Shown here: piece after piece, positions 1-11,099 of the stretch
How positions within the stretch are numbered: the stretch's first letter is position 1
Layout of the letters: each line of letters starts with the position of its first letter
Assembly: GCF_003597395.2 (NCBI RefSeq)
Contig: NC_133778.1
Span: 28,718,322 to 28,782,321 of the forward strand
Length of the DNA: 64,000 nucleotides
Source of the DNA: Chelonoidis abingdonii
Lineage: Eukaryota > Chordata > Testudines > Testudinidae
Direction: 5' to 3'
Made by a program: the position numbers and the translations under genes
The notes under the pieces: generated by a model
The model's database searches: none
Told to the model about the DNA's origin: nothing
The model's input: only the letters and a program-made list of their open reading frames with translations

Positions 1-190
1 CTCTACTCCTACTTGAGATTCCCCTGTTTATACATCCCAGGACTACATAAGCTATTTTGGCCACAGTGTCACACTGGGAGCTCATTTTCAGCTGATTATC
101 TACCATGACCCCTAAATCTTTTGTCATAGTCAAAACAGGTTTTGTGTGCAAAGGACTGATTATGAGGGTTGTTAAGAGATTGAATCTTCC
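1..190 (-). mobile_element. CR1 LINE fragment, minus strand, cut by window start
   Basis: The stretch running through CATCCCAGGACTACATAAGC, GGCCACAGTGTCACACTGGG and CAGCTGATTATCTACCATGA matches, from memory, the antisense of the CR1 3' coding/UTR region seen across turtle genomes. No reading frame survives. The right boundary is approximate because similarity fades after about position 150. The element starts outside the window. Confidence 0.6.
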
Positions 191-1120
191 CCTCTAACCT
201 GGAGGCAGGATGTGGGGTAAGTACACAGGTAGGCAGTGGTCCATACTACAGCCTTTGGACTGTGCTGCCTATTGCACAGGTTGCAGGTGTGTTAGCTGTG
301 CCTTTCCCCACCAAAACCATGGAGAGAGCAAGTGAGATTGGGTCCCCTTGTCTGACATCTCTAGTTCCATTTCCTCCCACCTTATAGTCACCTTATGAAG
401 CAGAGACATGGTGGTTTTGTTGCTTTCAGGGTGTTTTGAGGTCATAAGAAATTCATCCAAGTCTCTTTAAAGGTCATTGTAGAAAGTAAGTACACGTAAC
501 CTGCTTTTTGTAAATCAGGAACAAAAGAAGTTTCTTATAACCACAAAGATGTTTTTGTATATACTGCAAAGAATCATATGAACATACTGTTAATACATAA
601 ATATTTATTGTCTGCATGTAGAATCACTGCGTGATTGGATTTGCAGTTCTGGAAAAACGTGCACTTTGCTGGAGTGAATGCATTTGGAGTTCCAATAAAT
701 AAACTTTGCTTACAGTATATGTGTAAGGACGAGAATTAAATTTATTTTGAATATGTAGTCACTGAAGGCCACAGATGTAAATCCTTCAGACATGGGATGC
801 AAATTCTTCCTAAACTAATTCACACTTTGTAGAAAAACTTGCTAGCCTTTGTGGTTTTACCCACTGTGTTTTGGTTGCAAGAGCCACAACTTTTTGTAAA
901 TGCCTGTTTCATTAAAACTAAAGCCTACTTTAGTGTACTGAAAAGAGCTCAATCGTCTTCGCTAGCTGACTTCAGAAGAGCTGACTGGTGTGACTAAGGG
1001 CAGTAATAGGCCTGTTGTCTTGTACCAATGCAACCCCATTGAAGTCAGTTGTATAAGTGAGAGAAAAATTTGGCCCAATATGTCTACTCTAATATGTTTA
1101 ATGTTTTACTTTGGATTTTA
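190..1120. other. unique AT-rich DNA, no gene seen
   Basis: No ORF with recognisable protein content, no repeat with clear ends and no RNA gene is visible. Around 1005-1075 there is a short CCATTGAAGTCAGTTG segment like the small palindromic MITEs found elsewhere in the window, too decayed to delimit. Confidence 0.5.
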
Positions 1121-1123
1121 AGT

Positions 1124-2281
1124 AGGGTTGCCAACTTTCTACTTGCACAAAACCAAACACCCTTGCCCTTCCCCTGCCCGACCCCTCTAAGGCCCCGCCC
1201 ATATCCTGTCCCTTCTCTGAGGCCCCGCCCCTGCTCAGTCCATCCTCCCCTCCATCTCTCACTTGCCTTCCCCACCCTCACTCAATTGCTTATTTTTACG
1301 AGGCTGGGGCAGGGAATTGGGGTGCAGGAGGGGATGAGGGCTCTGGCTGGGGGTGCGTGGTCTGTGGTGAGGACAGAAATTAAGAGTTCATGGTGTGGGA
1401 GGCTGAGGCAGTGGGTTGGGATGCAGGAGGGGGTGAGGGCTCTGGGGTGCGGCAGGGATGAAGAGTTTGGGGTGCAGGAGGGGGTTCCAGGCTGGGGAGT
1501 GGAGCCGAGGGGTTTGGAGTATGGTAAGGGACTCTGGGTTGAGATAGGGTGTTGGGGTGTGGGAGGGGGTACAGGCTCTGGGCTGGGGGTGCAGGTTCCG
1601 GGGTGGGGCCAAAAATGAGGGGTTCAGGCTGCAGGAGATGGCTCTGGGCTGTGGCAGGGGGTTGGGGTGCAGGGAATGGTGAGGGCTCTAGCTGGGGGTG
1701 CGGATTCTGTTGTGGAGATGAGGGATTTGAAGTGCAGGAGGGGGTTCCAGGCTGGGGGTGGGTGGAGCTGAGGGGTTTGGAGTATGGTAGGGGGCTCCAG
1801 CTTGAGGCAGGGGGTTGGGGTGTGGGATGGGGTACAGGCTCTGAGTTGGGAGTGTAGGTTCTGGGGTGGGGCCAGAAGTGAAGGGTGTGGGAGGGGGCTG
1901 CAGGCTGGGGCAGGGGGTTGGGGTACAGGGGGTATGAGGTCTCCAGCTGGGGGTGCGGGCTCTGGTGTGGGGCCGGGGATGAGGGATTTGGGATGCAGGA
2001 GGGGGCTCTGGGCTGGGGCTGACGTGTTCGGAGGGCAGGAGGGGGATCAGGGCTGGGGCAGGGAGTTGCGGAGTAGGTGGAGAGGGGTGCAAGCTCTGGG
2101 TGGTGCTTACTTCAGGTGGCTCCTGGAGTCACAGGGAGCAACAGCAAGTAGGGAACCTGCCTTAGCCCCACTGCGCTGCCAACTGGACTTTTAACAGCCT
2201 GATCAGCAGTGCTGATTGGAGCCATCAGGGTTCCTTTTTGACTGGGTGTTCTGGTCAAAAACTCAACACCTGGCAATCCTA
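1124..2281 (+). mobile_element. non-autonomous DNA transposon carrying a GC-rich minisatellite
   Basis: The left end AGGGTTGCCAACTTTC and the reverse complement of the right end, AGGATTGCCAGGTG, form imperfect terminal inverted repeats. Between them lie a pyrimidine-rich left arm (1150-1285), a long G-rich tandem array (about 1310-2095) and a right arm containing CAGCAGTGCTGATTGG. The same right arm occurs at 11420-11509 in a shorter copy, which supports a dispersed family. I could not find a convincing target-site duplication, so the superfamily (hAT-like or other) is open. Long ORFs on both strands here are low-complexity Gly/Trp/Pro artefacts of the array. Confidence 0.6.
1310..2095 (+). 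repeat. minisatellite array with a 260-bp higher-order period
   Basis: Degenerate G-rich monomers of the kind GGGGTGCAGGAGGGGGTGAG / GGGCTCTGG / GGGGTTTGGAGTATGGTA repeat throughout. A larger unit is evident: GGGGTTCCAGGCTGGGG begins at 1481 and again at 1741, exactly 260 bp later, and the following 130 bases (GAGGGGTTTGGAGTATGG, GGGTACAGGCTCTG, GGTGGGGCCA) keep register. Later units drift. Confidence 0.75.
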
Positions 2282-2284
2282 ATT

Positions 2285-3880
2285 TTTAGCATTCAGTAGA
2301 TTACTTATTTTCTCAAAATAAAATATTTTCATTCTATCAGTCTTTCTTCTTATACTAATCCCTAGTTATATTTCTTTATGACTGTATGCTGAAGGCTGTC
2401 CAACATAAATAATGGCTAATTCCAGTGATACAACATGCATGTTGCTATAACGGTCAAAATTCAAGTTAGTTTATATGTAGCTTGAGGATAATTTATATAC
2501 TACATTTCTCAATCATATCAGACAACATGGACATCACTTTTCTAAGTCAGGTATGAAACTTTTACATCAAAATCCGCTATTTATAAACTCTAGTAATTGG
2601 GTTTAAATGTTCTTTACTTCTGTTATAATAAATAGTAATTGTAGAATAAACAACCTATAAATGCCAAGTTTCCCATTTCAAGTTTTCCACCAATCTGTGA
2701 TTTGCGGGGGAGGGGAAGAGTGCTGTAAAAAATTGTAGGACTTGCAGTCTGCATTAAATGAAATAAGAGACAAGAAAGGCTGCACATTTTAATAATCCCA
2801 TCATTTAGGCAGTGATGTGACTGACACAGAATAATTGGCTAATGTATTGCAGGTGAATAATTCATTCATTAGTTGTTTTTTGTTTGAAAGAGACAATAAC
2901 TTACATTTTAATTTTCACTAGGTAGGAACACATTTTTCAAACGATTATGTTTGGAAGGGAGAATGAGTTCTTTAGGGATTATCTGATCTTTAAGGGCTAT
3001 TTCCTTTTTCAGGTAAATGAAATTCAGTCCCTCATTCCCAGACTGAATGAGGAAGATTTAAAATGAGTCAGATTAAAATTGAGCTTGCATCATTAGTCCC
3101 CTTCATAGGAACAGATATTGCATTGTAAGAAGATTCTACAATGGAGTACATCATTAGCCTTCTCTTTAAAGTATGAGGGTGCTTTTTCATAGAGAGTTGG
3201 ATTATAATGATATCACATTACTGCTGTGTCTAAATAATAATTCAGAGCTGCAGTGAACACTAGAGTGTGCTAAAAGAACAGTTATGGTTTTAAGAACTGA
3301 ACACTAGTAGCTCAAAGTATTAAAAGAATAGAAATGGCCTGGGCCATGATATTCAGATTGAACTTCCCCAGAGTCTGGGTGTTCAGGTCAACGGTTTTGA
3401 TTGAGTCCCATCATGAGTTGCCATAAATGGCAATTCTACTTTGTGCTATGGTACTTGCCAGAGTCAGAATGAATATAAAAATTGTAGTGATGTTGGCCTT
3501 CATACTGTAAGGTGCCGAGCAACTTGAGGAGGCCCTGAAGTCAATTGGAACTGTGGGCACTCAGTATCTCCAGGAATTGCTCTGCACGTTACAGGAAAGG
3601 ACCTCTCATGGTGCGGGGATGGTGGTGGTAAGGTTCAAGGGGAAGTCTCTATATAGGTAATGGCATCATGCACACGATCATTGAGACAGTGACATCTCAT
3701 CGAAGGGCAGCACCATAGAGAAGAATTATGCCGTAAGCTATTATTTTAATATTAGTAACTGCTAAATATTAAAGGTCTTTTAACTAGTAATTTTTATTTA
3801 AACTGTATAGTTTCATACATTTGAAATAATGGTTTTACCTTTCAAAATTAGCTTTGTATTGAGACACTTTTAAATTAAGG
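2285..3880. other. unique AT-rich DNA, possible conserved non-coding sequence
   Basis: No repeat ends or coding frames are seen. The stretch 2750-3330 is rich in TAAT/ATTA-type homeodomain core sites (for example around 2790, 2830 and 2860-2875), a texture typical of developmental enhancers but not diagnostic. No splice-bounded exon was found. Confidence 0.4.
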
Positions 3881-3884
3881 AAAG

Positions 3885-4075
3885 ACATGGCATGTAAGAG
3901 AGCCATCCTAAATTCTAATCTCAGCTTTCACCCTGCCTCCTCCTGTGGCCTTGGGCAAACGACTTAACTGCTTATTATGCTTTTTTCTTCCTCTGTAAAA
4001 TGGCGATGTTGATTCCCCACAGACATTGTGAATCTGACTATTTTAAAAGCACTTCAAAGATAAGTGCTGGAGTTT
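3885..4075 (+). repeat. MIR-like (CORE-type) SINE, degenerate
   Basis: The order TGGCCTTGGGCAAACGACTT, then CTTCCTCTGTAAAATGGCGA, then AAAGCACTTCAAAGATAAGT is the standard order of a tRNA-derived MIR-like SINE with an L2/CORE-type tail. The tRNA head is mostly unrecognisable. Confidence 0.6.
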
Positions 4076-4092
4076 TATGTCGACAGTTTTCT

Positions 4093-4181
4093 GGGCTAGT
4101 TCTTCAGCTAGTGTAAATTGGTGCAGCCTTGCTCACTTCAATAGAACTACATCCATTTACACCAGTGAGGAGCTAGTCCAA
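4093..4181. repeat. 89-bp palindromic MITE
   Basis: The left arm GGGCTAGTTCTTCAGCTAG and the reverse complement of the right arm, TGGACTAGCTCCTCACTGG, pair with few mismatches and continue inward (TGTAAATTGG against TGTAAATGG). It belongs to a class of 70-100 bp foldbacks found several times in the window (18969, 20984, 63050). Confidence 0.6.
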
Positions 4182-4726
4182 TATATTTAGGTCAGATATA
4201 GCAAATTTTGGACATATGAAGTAATAGACTATATTTCTCTGGTTATGGCAACACTATATCTACTGGCTTGGAAAAGAGGTTCTCCACTTCTCAAGAGCTA
4301 AATAATGTTGTAAAACATGTTAAATACTAGAGTGACTGATGAACATCTGATCTCTAATTTAAAGACTTATTTTAGGACATAGTGTCCTGATAAGAATAGA
4401 ACAAATGCTACCATAATATTTATTATTACAGAATTCCAACTTGGGGCTTGGATTCTAACCAATCAGAAGTAAAACTGTAGTACAATAACATAATTTTCTC
4501 TTATGAGGACTCTTTAATCTGAATAGCGCATTACTTTTGTTGCATCCACGCTTTCCATGCTGCCTTTTGTTTGTATCAGTGTATTTTGGGGAAATTTGGG
4601 CAATGGTGGGGGATAAAGTGCCTGGTAGACATGCAAAAGTGTGGTGCCATCAATGTATGCTGATTTTTCTCAGCTCTCTGTGTAGTGGAACAGTTTCAGC
4701 CCATCTGGTTACATAGGCAGGCACAC
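4182..4726. other. unique DNA, nothing seen
   Basis: AT-rich sequence between two small MITEs, with no coding frame, no RNA gene and no repeat I can delimit. Confidence 0.4.
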
Positions 4727-4729
4727 TTA

Positions 4730-4970
4730 GGGTACATCTACACTGAAATAAAAACCCCATGGCACCAAGTTTCAGAGCTCGGGTCAATTGACTCAGGCTT
4801 GAGAGGTTTGCGCTGAGAACCACCCCCCTCGCTGGTTTCAGAGCCTGGGCTCTAGTCTGAGCCTAAATATCTACTCTGCAGTTTGTAGTCCTGGAGCCTG
4901 AGCCAGAGCCAGCTGACCTAGGCCAGTTGCGGCTGTGTCCTGGGTCTTTTATTGCAGTATAGACGTACCA
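4730..4970 (+). mobile_element. PIF/Harbinger-like MITE, about 241 bp
   Basis: It begins GGGTACATCTACACTG just after TTA (4727-4729) and ends with the complementary TATAGACGTACC; the reverse complement of the end is TTGGTACGTCTATACTGC. Adjacent inner bases (AAATAAAAA on the left, TTTTATT on the right) extend the inverted repeat. The right-hand TTA duplication has decayed to AAG. A half-copy of the same family starts at 26468. Confidence 0.65.
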
Positions 4971-5229
4971 AGGGGCTCCATTCTCCCCAGCAAAATAAGT
5001 GTTATGACCCGAGTACAGAAAGAGAAAACCATGTGTTCTCTAGACTGCTGGCAAGAGCAACACATGGTCAATTGCTCTGATCATTAGCTGACTGTTACTG
5101 TTAATGCTGTGGGTAGACACAGAGGGCCTGATTCTGATTTATACTAATGCCCCTTTACACCATTCTGGCAGTGTGAAGGGGCCTTAGAGTGAATAAGACC
5201 CATACCGTAGAGCCAAACATGTCACTAAC

Positions 5230-7110
5230 TGGATTACAAGTTACTGTGTAGACTAGGCCTAAGATGCTCTTACTGGATAAGGCAACTTTAATATTTTTCT
5301 TGTCCATGAAAATGAACACCAGAGAAGCTCCCACTTCCTGAATGCCTGTGGAATAATCCAGATGGCTCCAAGTAAGGAAAACTCAGCCTGCATCTTTAGT
5401 TTTCTTCCAAAAGAGCTATTTTAAGAGACTGCTATAACAGGAGACAACACTGCTGGAAATATTACGTTTAGAATTTGTTGCTTTCTGTAAAACCTCTTTG
5501 CTGGCTTCAAGATCACCTTATATTTGAACAGTTGCTGGGAGTAGCTAATGCTTAAGCACTAGTGCAGTGGGGATTGAATGAGCCTCTTGAGCATATTTAC
5601 ATTATTAATCATGCACAGCTGCTGAATAGAACCTCTTGAATCGCCCCCCTCCCCGGGAGAAGCTTTCTTATCTGGCACTGATAAAGCAGGCCCAGCTTTG
5701 CCAAACTAAAGGGAAGGCTGAGGAGTATGAGAGTTAAAGCAACATTTGCAGAGGGAAACTAGGCACATAAGCTTTTGGAAATTCTATGTTCATGTTTTAA
5801 CAAATGTTCATGACCTTTCCTCTGATACAAACCAGCTGTAGCCATGCATTAGATTCTGTAAACAGTGTTTCCTAGCTTTTGAAGTTGCCAGACACAAAGC
5901 AAGAGATTTTAAGCTTTACTGTTTCTTTTCTAACATGTTCTCCTTTTTCCTTATTAGTCCAGTTACCAGCAAATGCCGCATATTGTGAAGTTGCTAGTGA
6001 AGTTGGCAGGAACAGGCTTTGTAGTGGTAATTGCACATGCCATGTGTGTTTAGGATGGAGTGGGCCAAAGTTCTTGCAGCTTTTCATCCTGATGCTGATT
6101 TTAGTTGCTATGTAAAAGTAATAAGTGTAACAACAGTGGTACTTGTGCAGAAAGCTGGTACTAAGCATTTGGATCCATTTTTTCCTCTATTGTCTTGGGA
6201 TAATTCAGAAAGTAAGAATAGGTCCTATTTTCACCAAGGTATTTCTTTTCTATATCTCATTATAATTTCTGTTTTTCAAATGCCTGTCAGGAATGGGGGT
6301 CGAGTCTCATTAGAAGGAGAGAATAACTTTATGCTTTAAGAGGGATACAGATAGAGAGTTCTGCTTCAGAACTGATGGCCATAAGTGCACATCAGACTTT
6401 TCTCCCTCTTGATGTCGCAGAAAGTAATGTTAACCCACTTTTCCTCTGACCCATTTATTTCTCATAAGAAACTAATCATCTGCTTTCTTCGTGTCTTTTA
6501 TGCTGACTTATTTTTCAAGTCAAGCCTTTTGTCCTATGATACACTCTTGCCGCTGTCTCTCTAACGAATATTTATCCCTCTGTTTTCCACGTGCCTCTTC
6601 TTTAAAAAATGATTGCAGTACAGTACAACTCTAGTTTATAACTTATTTAAACAATGTCTCAAACTCACTTTTCCATCTGAATTCCAGTGACTCAACTGCT
6701 GAAACCTATTGGTAGGGTTAAGATTCATAAGTTTTGTCACAGCAGTTTTTCCGAAATGGCTGAAGGGTGGATTTTCTGAGCAGCTGAATTGGCTGAGTTT
6801 CATAGCAGAGAAAACAGTCTCATTGCCAAGAGATTTGTCACCATGAGCTCCAGAGCAAGTCTGCAAAGGAATATGCTGGGGGATAGAGAAGAGAGAAAAG
6901 GCATAATTTATTCAAATGTTTTGCTTATTGCAAAGCTGTATCACATTCTGTATTAATCAGTGTGTGTCTTGATTTGTTCTGGGTAAACAACACTTAAACA
7001 CCAGGAAAATCAACCCAAACTCAGCATGTACAGTCACATTTTTAGAATGTTTCTGAGCTCTCTAGGTACAAAAATAGCTTTCCATTTTAAAGTGTAATGG
7101 GACCATGAGT
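5230..7110. other. unique DNA, no gene supported
   Basis: Several short ORFs occur here on both strands (for example 5872-6339), but they overlap, lack recognisable domains and have no splice or promoter context. I see no element with clear ends. Confidence 0.4.
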
Positions 7111-7114
7111 GACA

Positions 7115-7405
7115 GAAGCACTCTAAAAGTGGGAAGGGCACACCCGAACTGTGATCCTGCCCCCACCCCAGCCCACCTTCCTGTGGCCCAGCCCTCATGC
7201 CACCCCTTTCCCTGATGTCCCGCCCCCGTGCCACTCCTTCTCTCCAGAACCCCACCTTCCGCTTGCTCCTCTCTGCCACCTCCCTCCTGTCGCATGCCCT
7301 TATGGCTGGTAAAAAGTGGGAAGGCATAGCCCTCCCATTTTTAAAAGTGGTGTGGCCATGGCCTCCCCACCCCCCTTTTCTGGTGCCCCTGAATGGGGCT
7401 GACAT
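7115..7405. repeat. GC/pyrimidine-rich block, probably an unclassified repeat
   Basis: C-rich sequence flanked by two similar phrases, AAAAGTGGGAAGGGCA (7125-7140) and AAAAAGTGGGAAGGCATA (7310-7328), contrasts sharply with the AT-rich surroundings. It resembles GC-rich turtle transposon bodies but ends and superfamily are unclear. Confidence 0.3.
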
Positions 7406-7906
7406 AGATGAACTAACAGAAGAAAAAGCTTCTAATTGTGCACACATACACTAATAGACTGTTTTTAGTTACTGCACTAAGGTTGATTAAATATTACGCC
7501 CTCCAGAGTTCCTTCTACCTAACCCAGCCACAGCTGCCAAGCTTTGTACAGGTGCATGTCCTGGCCCCACTGTTGGTTGAAGCAGGGTGTGTTGACTATA
7601 TACCAAAGTTTTATGGTCATACAGTGTCACATGTGGAACTGGATCACATACAGTCCCCAGTTAAAACCCCTCCAATGGATCATCAGGGATCTACAACCCA
7701 TCCTGGACAATGATCCCACACTTTCACAGGCCTTGGGTGGCAGGCCAGTCCTTGCCCACAGACAACCTGCCAGCCTGAAACATATTCTCACCAGTAACTG
7801 CACATCGCACGATAGTAACTCTAGCTCAGGAACCAATCCATGCAACAAACCTCGATGCCAACTCTGCCCACATATCTACACCAGCGACACCATCACAGGA
7901 TCTAAC

Positions 7907-8380
7907 NNNNNNNNNNNNNNNNNNNNNNNNNNNNNNNNNNNNNNNNNNNNNNNNNNNNNNNNNNNNNNNNNNNNNNNNNNNNNNNNNNNNNNNNNNNNNN
8001 NNNNNNNNNNNNNNNNNNNNNNNNNNNNNNNNNNNNNNNNNNNNNNNNNNNNNNNNNNNNNNNNNNNNNNNNNNNNNNNNNNNNNNNNNNNNNNNNNNNN
8101 NNNNNNNNNNNNNNNNNNNNNNNNNNNNNNNNNNNNNNNNNNNNNNNNNNNNNNNNNNNNNNNNNNNNNNNNNNNNNNNNNNNNNNNNNNNNNNNNNNNN
8201 NNNNNNNNNNNNNNNNNNNNNNNNNNNNNNNNNNNNNNNNNNNNNNNNNNNNNNNNNNNNNNNNNNNNNNNNNNNNNNNNNNNNNNNNNNNNNNNNNNNN
8301 NNNNNNNNNNNNNNNNNNNNNNNNNNNNNNNNNNNNNNNNNNNNNNNNNNNNNNNNNNNNNNNNNNNNNNNNNNNNNNNN
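7907..8380. other. assembly gap, 474 N
   Basis: A run of N inside the PLE. It should contain the GIY-YIG region and the 5' strand of the hammerhead-like helix I. Reading frames that span it are meaningless. Confidence 0.99.
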
Positions 8381-8414
8381 GACGAAGTGGGTATTCACCC
8401 ACGAAAGCTCATGC
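8381..8414 (+). ncRNA. hammerhead-ribozyme-like core in PLE 3' region, partly hidden by gap
   Basis: Visible parts: GACGA (end of a CUGANGA box; its first two bases lie in the gap), stem II GTGGGT/ACCCAC with a small loop (8387-8402), GAAA (8403-8406), then GC, TC and ATGC (8407-8414). UC before AUGC fits the UH cleavage position. PLEs are known to carry type I hammerhead motifs with very short helix III. Helix I cannot be checked because its 5' strand is in the gap. Confidence 0.5.
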
Positions 8415-8509
8415 TCCAAAACGTCTGTTAGTCTATAAGATGCCACACGATTCTTTGCTGCTTTTACAGATCCAGACTAATATGGCTACCCCTCTGATAC
8501 CCTCTGAAG

Positions 8510-10545
8510 TATCTTCAAATGATGGAGCTGTCATGCTGTTTAAAGTGGTGCACCAACCTCAGAGCAGACTGTCAAAAGCAGGGCAGGCACCCCAAACTAG
8601 TGGTATGTTCTATAATTAGATTTCTCCAACCCCATCAAGAATGGATCACTGTAACAACCTTATCATGGAGTCACAGACAGTGCCCTGGGGATCTCCAGTC
8701 TATCTTGTCACCCAGACAAGCTGGACTTACTAATAAAGGTCACAACACCAAAAATCACAAAATATTAAAGTTGCTCCCAAGCCCCAGAGATCAGTCACTT
8801 ACCTCAGATCAATTTGTACCTTAGATCTCATACCGAAGACAACTCTGGTAGCCAATCTTTTAGTAAACTAATTAAGGATTTATTAACTAGGAAAAAGATA
8901 TGAGAGCTATTTACAGGTCAAAGCAGGCACCATATATGCACAAATGAGTTCAGTCTATGGTTCCGAAAGGTGACAGAGATGTAGTAATCTGTCAGCACTG
9001 AATGACTTTTCGAGGCTTAACCCAGGCTGAACCTAGGGATCTCTTCTTTTTTGTTTCTTAGCTCCAGCTCTTGTAAGAGTCCAGATAGTAGAGATGAAAA
9101 ATCTTCATGTCAACTTTCTTTATTTCCCTCTTCCAGCAGTCAAACCGACAGGACAAGGCCTTCTGCACTTACTTCTCCAAGGGTGGATGAGGCAATCAAC
9201 AGAGCTTTTGTCCTACAATAGCCAACTTAATTTTGATAGTCCTCTTGGAAGTACGGAAGAGAGGGGGAGAGAGCCACTCTTTCCCATCTGAGTCCACAAG
9301 TTCAGAGCAGACATTTTTACAATTATAAAACCAACTTATATTTTACCCTGTAGCATGGAATACAGACATTGTAACAAGCATTTTATAGAGTATAAACAAT
9401 AAACACATCCTTACAAGTCTAACACTTACTGTGAACAATGAAGTAACATATATATGAGCCGGTTTGGTTTCCAGATCTCAGCTGATGCCTACAGACTTGG
9501 CAAGAGCTGGCACCTGGCTTACCAGCGTCACAAGAGGATCATCCATTTGAGACCTCAAAATGACCACTGTTCTTGGCATCATAATCTTGGAATGGAATCT
9601 CAGAAAGGAAACTTGGGCACAGAACAAGCTGCAATATGTTCTCAGTGCCCTAAAACATACTCGAGGGCATCACAAAGGGTAGCGAAAAGAGGAATTTACT
9701 CTTTATTAGACACAATGTATAATTAACTTATATAAGGTGGGGAAAAAACTTGCTTGGCTGTGGAAGAAGTAACATCCACCTTGTAGATGTTAAAGTGAAA
9801 CTTTGGGACAGTATTAAGACGGAAGGCTGACTTAAAGGGGCTCTCTTGCAAAGTATTCCTGAATAAATGTACAGAATTCAGTTTTGTTCTCTGTTTGTTA
9901 AAGAGGCCAGCTACATTAAGCAATCAATTTTCGGCGGTCTCTTGAGTGATCACTTCAGAGCTATTTCACTGTATCTATTGACAGTGTGTTCCAGTGACAA
10001 TATTACCCCTGTAATTGGAGCAAAGTCAATGTCAGTCTGAGTTACATGTTTCTTGAACACGTGCTGCTCATGGAAGTGAGACCTGCCTGGGGCAATTCTG
10101 CCTGAGATTCCTGCCATTCTAAATCATTTTCATGTATATTTTTTTTACAGTTTGGAATTCTTTGCTCATTTAGCCCAGTTTCCCTTCTTTACCCTTAATC
10201 TTCAATCCCTTCTCCCATTCCCAATTTGGTATTTGATGCATGTCTTGCTTTGTGTGAATAAATCAGTGCTCAGAGATGTAAGTTTTATATTTTATACAGA
10301 AGACCTGTGCTTTGTTCTTATTAATCCTTCAATTTATACAGAATGTAAAATAAGTAATAGACTATTAAATCCTTTCAGACCCATGGGGAAGTCCTGTTCC
10401 CATTGAGGTAAATTGGGCCAAGATTTCACCTCAGTGTCTGATTAAACACTCTCCTGCTTTCAATATCTATCAAAATGTGTGAGCATTCTTTAGATTTACC
10501 TTAAAAAAACTAGAAATGTGGGAAAACGCAGGAAAATCTAGTGAC
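8510..10545. other. non-coding DNA, possibly an old unclassified repeat in its first half
   Basis: 8520-9700 contains several medium ORFs on both strands with no domain content. Phrases such as AAGGATTTATTAACTAGG and ACAAGGCCTTCTGCACTTAC feel repetitive for turtle DNA and could be ERV-derived, but I cannot find LTR ends, so no element is called. 9700-10545 looks unique. Confidence 0.3.
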
Positions 10546-10550
10546 ATCTA

Positions 10551-10773
10551 GGGAAGCAATGTGGCCTTGTGGATGAGCACTGAGTGGGACTTGGGAGACT
10601 TGTACTCTACTCCTGGCTCTGCTACTGGTTTGATGGGTGACCTTTAGCAAATCACTTCATCTCCATGCCTCAGTTTACCCATCTGTAAAGTGCAGATAAT
10701 GAAATGTACTCCTTTGTAAAGCACATTGAGATTTTCTGAACGAAAGTGCTGCATAAGAGATATGTATTACTAG
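10551..10773 (+). repeat. MIR-like SINE, near full length
   Basis: The whole layout can be followed: tRNA-derived head (TGTGGCCTTGTGGATGAGCA, then a degenerate B-box area at TGTACTCTACTCC), core (TGACCTTTAGCAAATCACTT, CCTCAGTTTACCCATCTGTA) and CORE/L2-type tail (TGTAAAGCACATTGAGATTT, GTGCTGCATAAGAGATATG). This is the best-preserved SINE in the window. Confidence 0.8.
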
Positions 10774-11099
10774 TTTGGAAATGACTTTGGGCCAAATCCT
10801 GGTCCCACAAGCAAATACCAAACATAAAGACTTTGTAATATTACTGAAGGTTACAAGATGGTGATGTTACTAGTCTTGCTAGCAGTTTTTAACTTATTGC
10901 ATATATAGTTAGATCATGAGAGATGCTTCTTGTTGGTTGTGGTGCAATTCCTTTTAGAAGCTATGCATATCACCAGTCAAACCTCTTTACTCCCTTAGTG
11001 TCTCTGACCAAATTGTATCTCAGGTACATAGCTGCTGCTGCTGGCAGGATACAACCATGCAAGCCAGAAAAAAACATTACATGGTTTCAAAATCTTATA

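Larger units (their letters stand above)
7655..8501 (+). mobile_element. Penelope-like retroelement (PLE), 5'-truncated, 3' end present
   Basis: An open frame from about 7655 to the gap at 7907 encodes a piece that includes SLKHIL and then GTNPCNKPRCQLCPH, the Cys/His-rich linker expected between the reverse transcriptase and the GIY-YIG endonuclease of PLEs. The endonuclease would fall in the 474-N gap (7907-8380). After the gap comes GACGAAGTGGG...CCCACGAAAGC and a tail with CAGATCCAGACTAA and CTACCCCTCTGATACC, which matches the tails at 24119-24230, 37044-37395 and 12286-12345. The RT domain is absent, as expected for a 5'-truncated insertion. No stop codon interrupts the visible coding piece, so the copy looks fairly young. 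The left boundary is approximate. Confidence 0.75.

Noticed and set aside
1070..2194. Long ORFs on both strands (up to 182 codons)
   Set aside because: Low-complexity Gly/Trp/Pro translations of the G-rich minisatellite; the frames are open on both strands because of composition.
7544..8446. ORFs of 166-295 codons spanning the N gap
   Set aside because: Most residues are N. Only the PLE piece before 7907 is real coding sequence.
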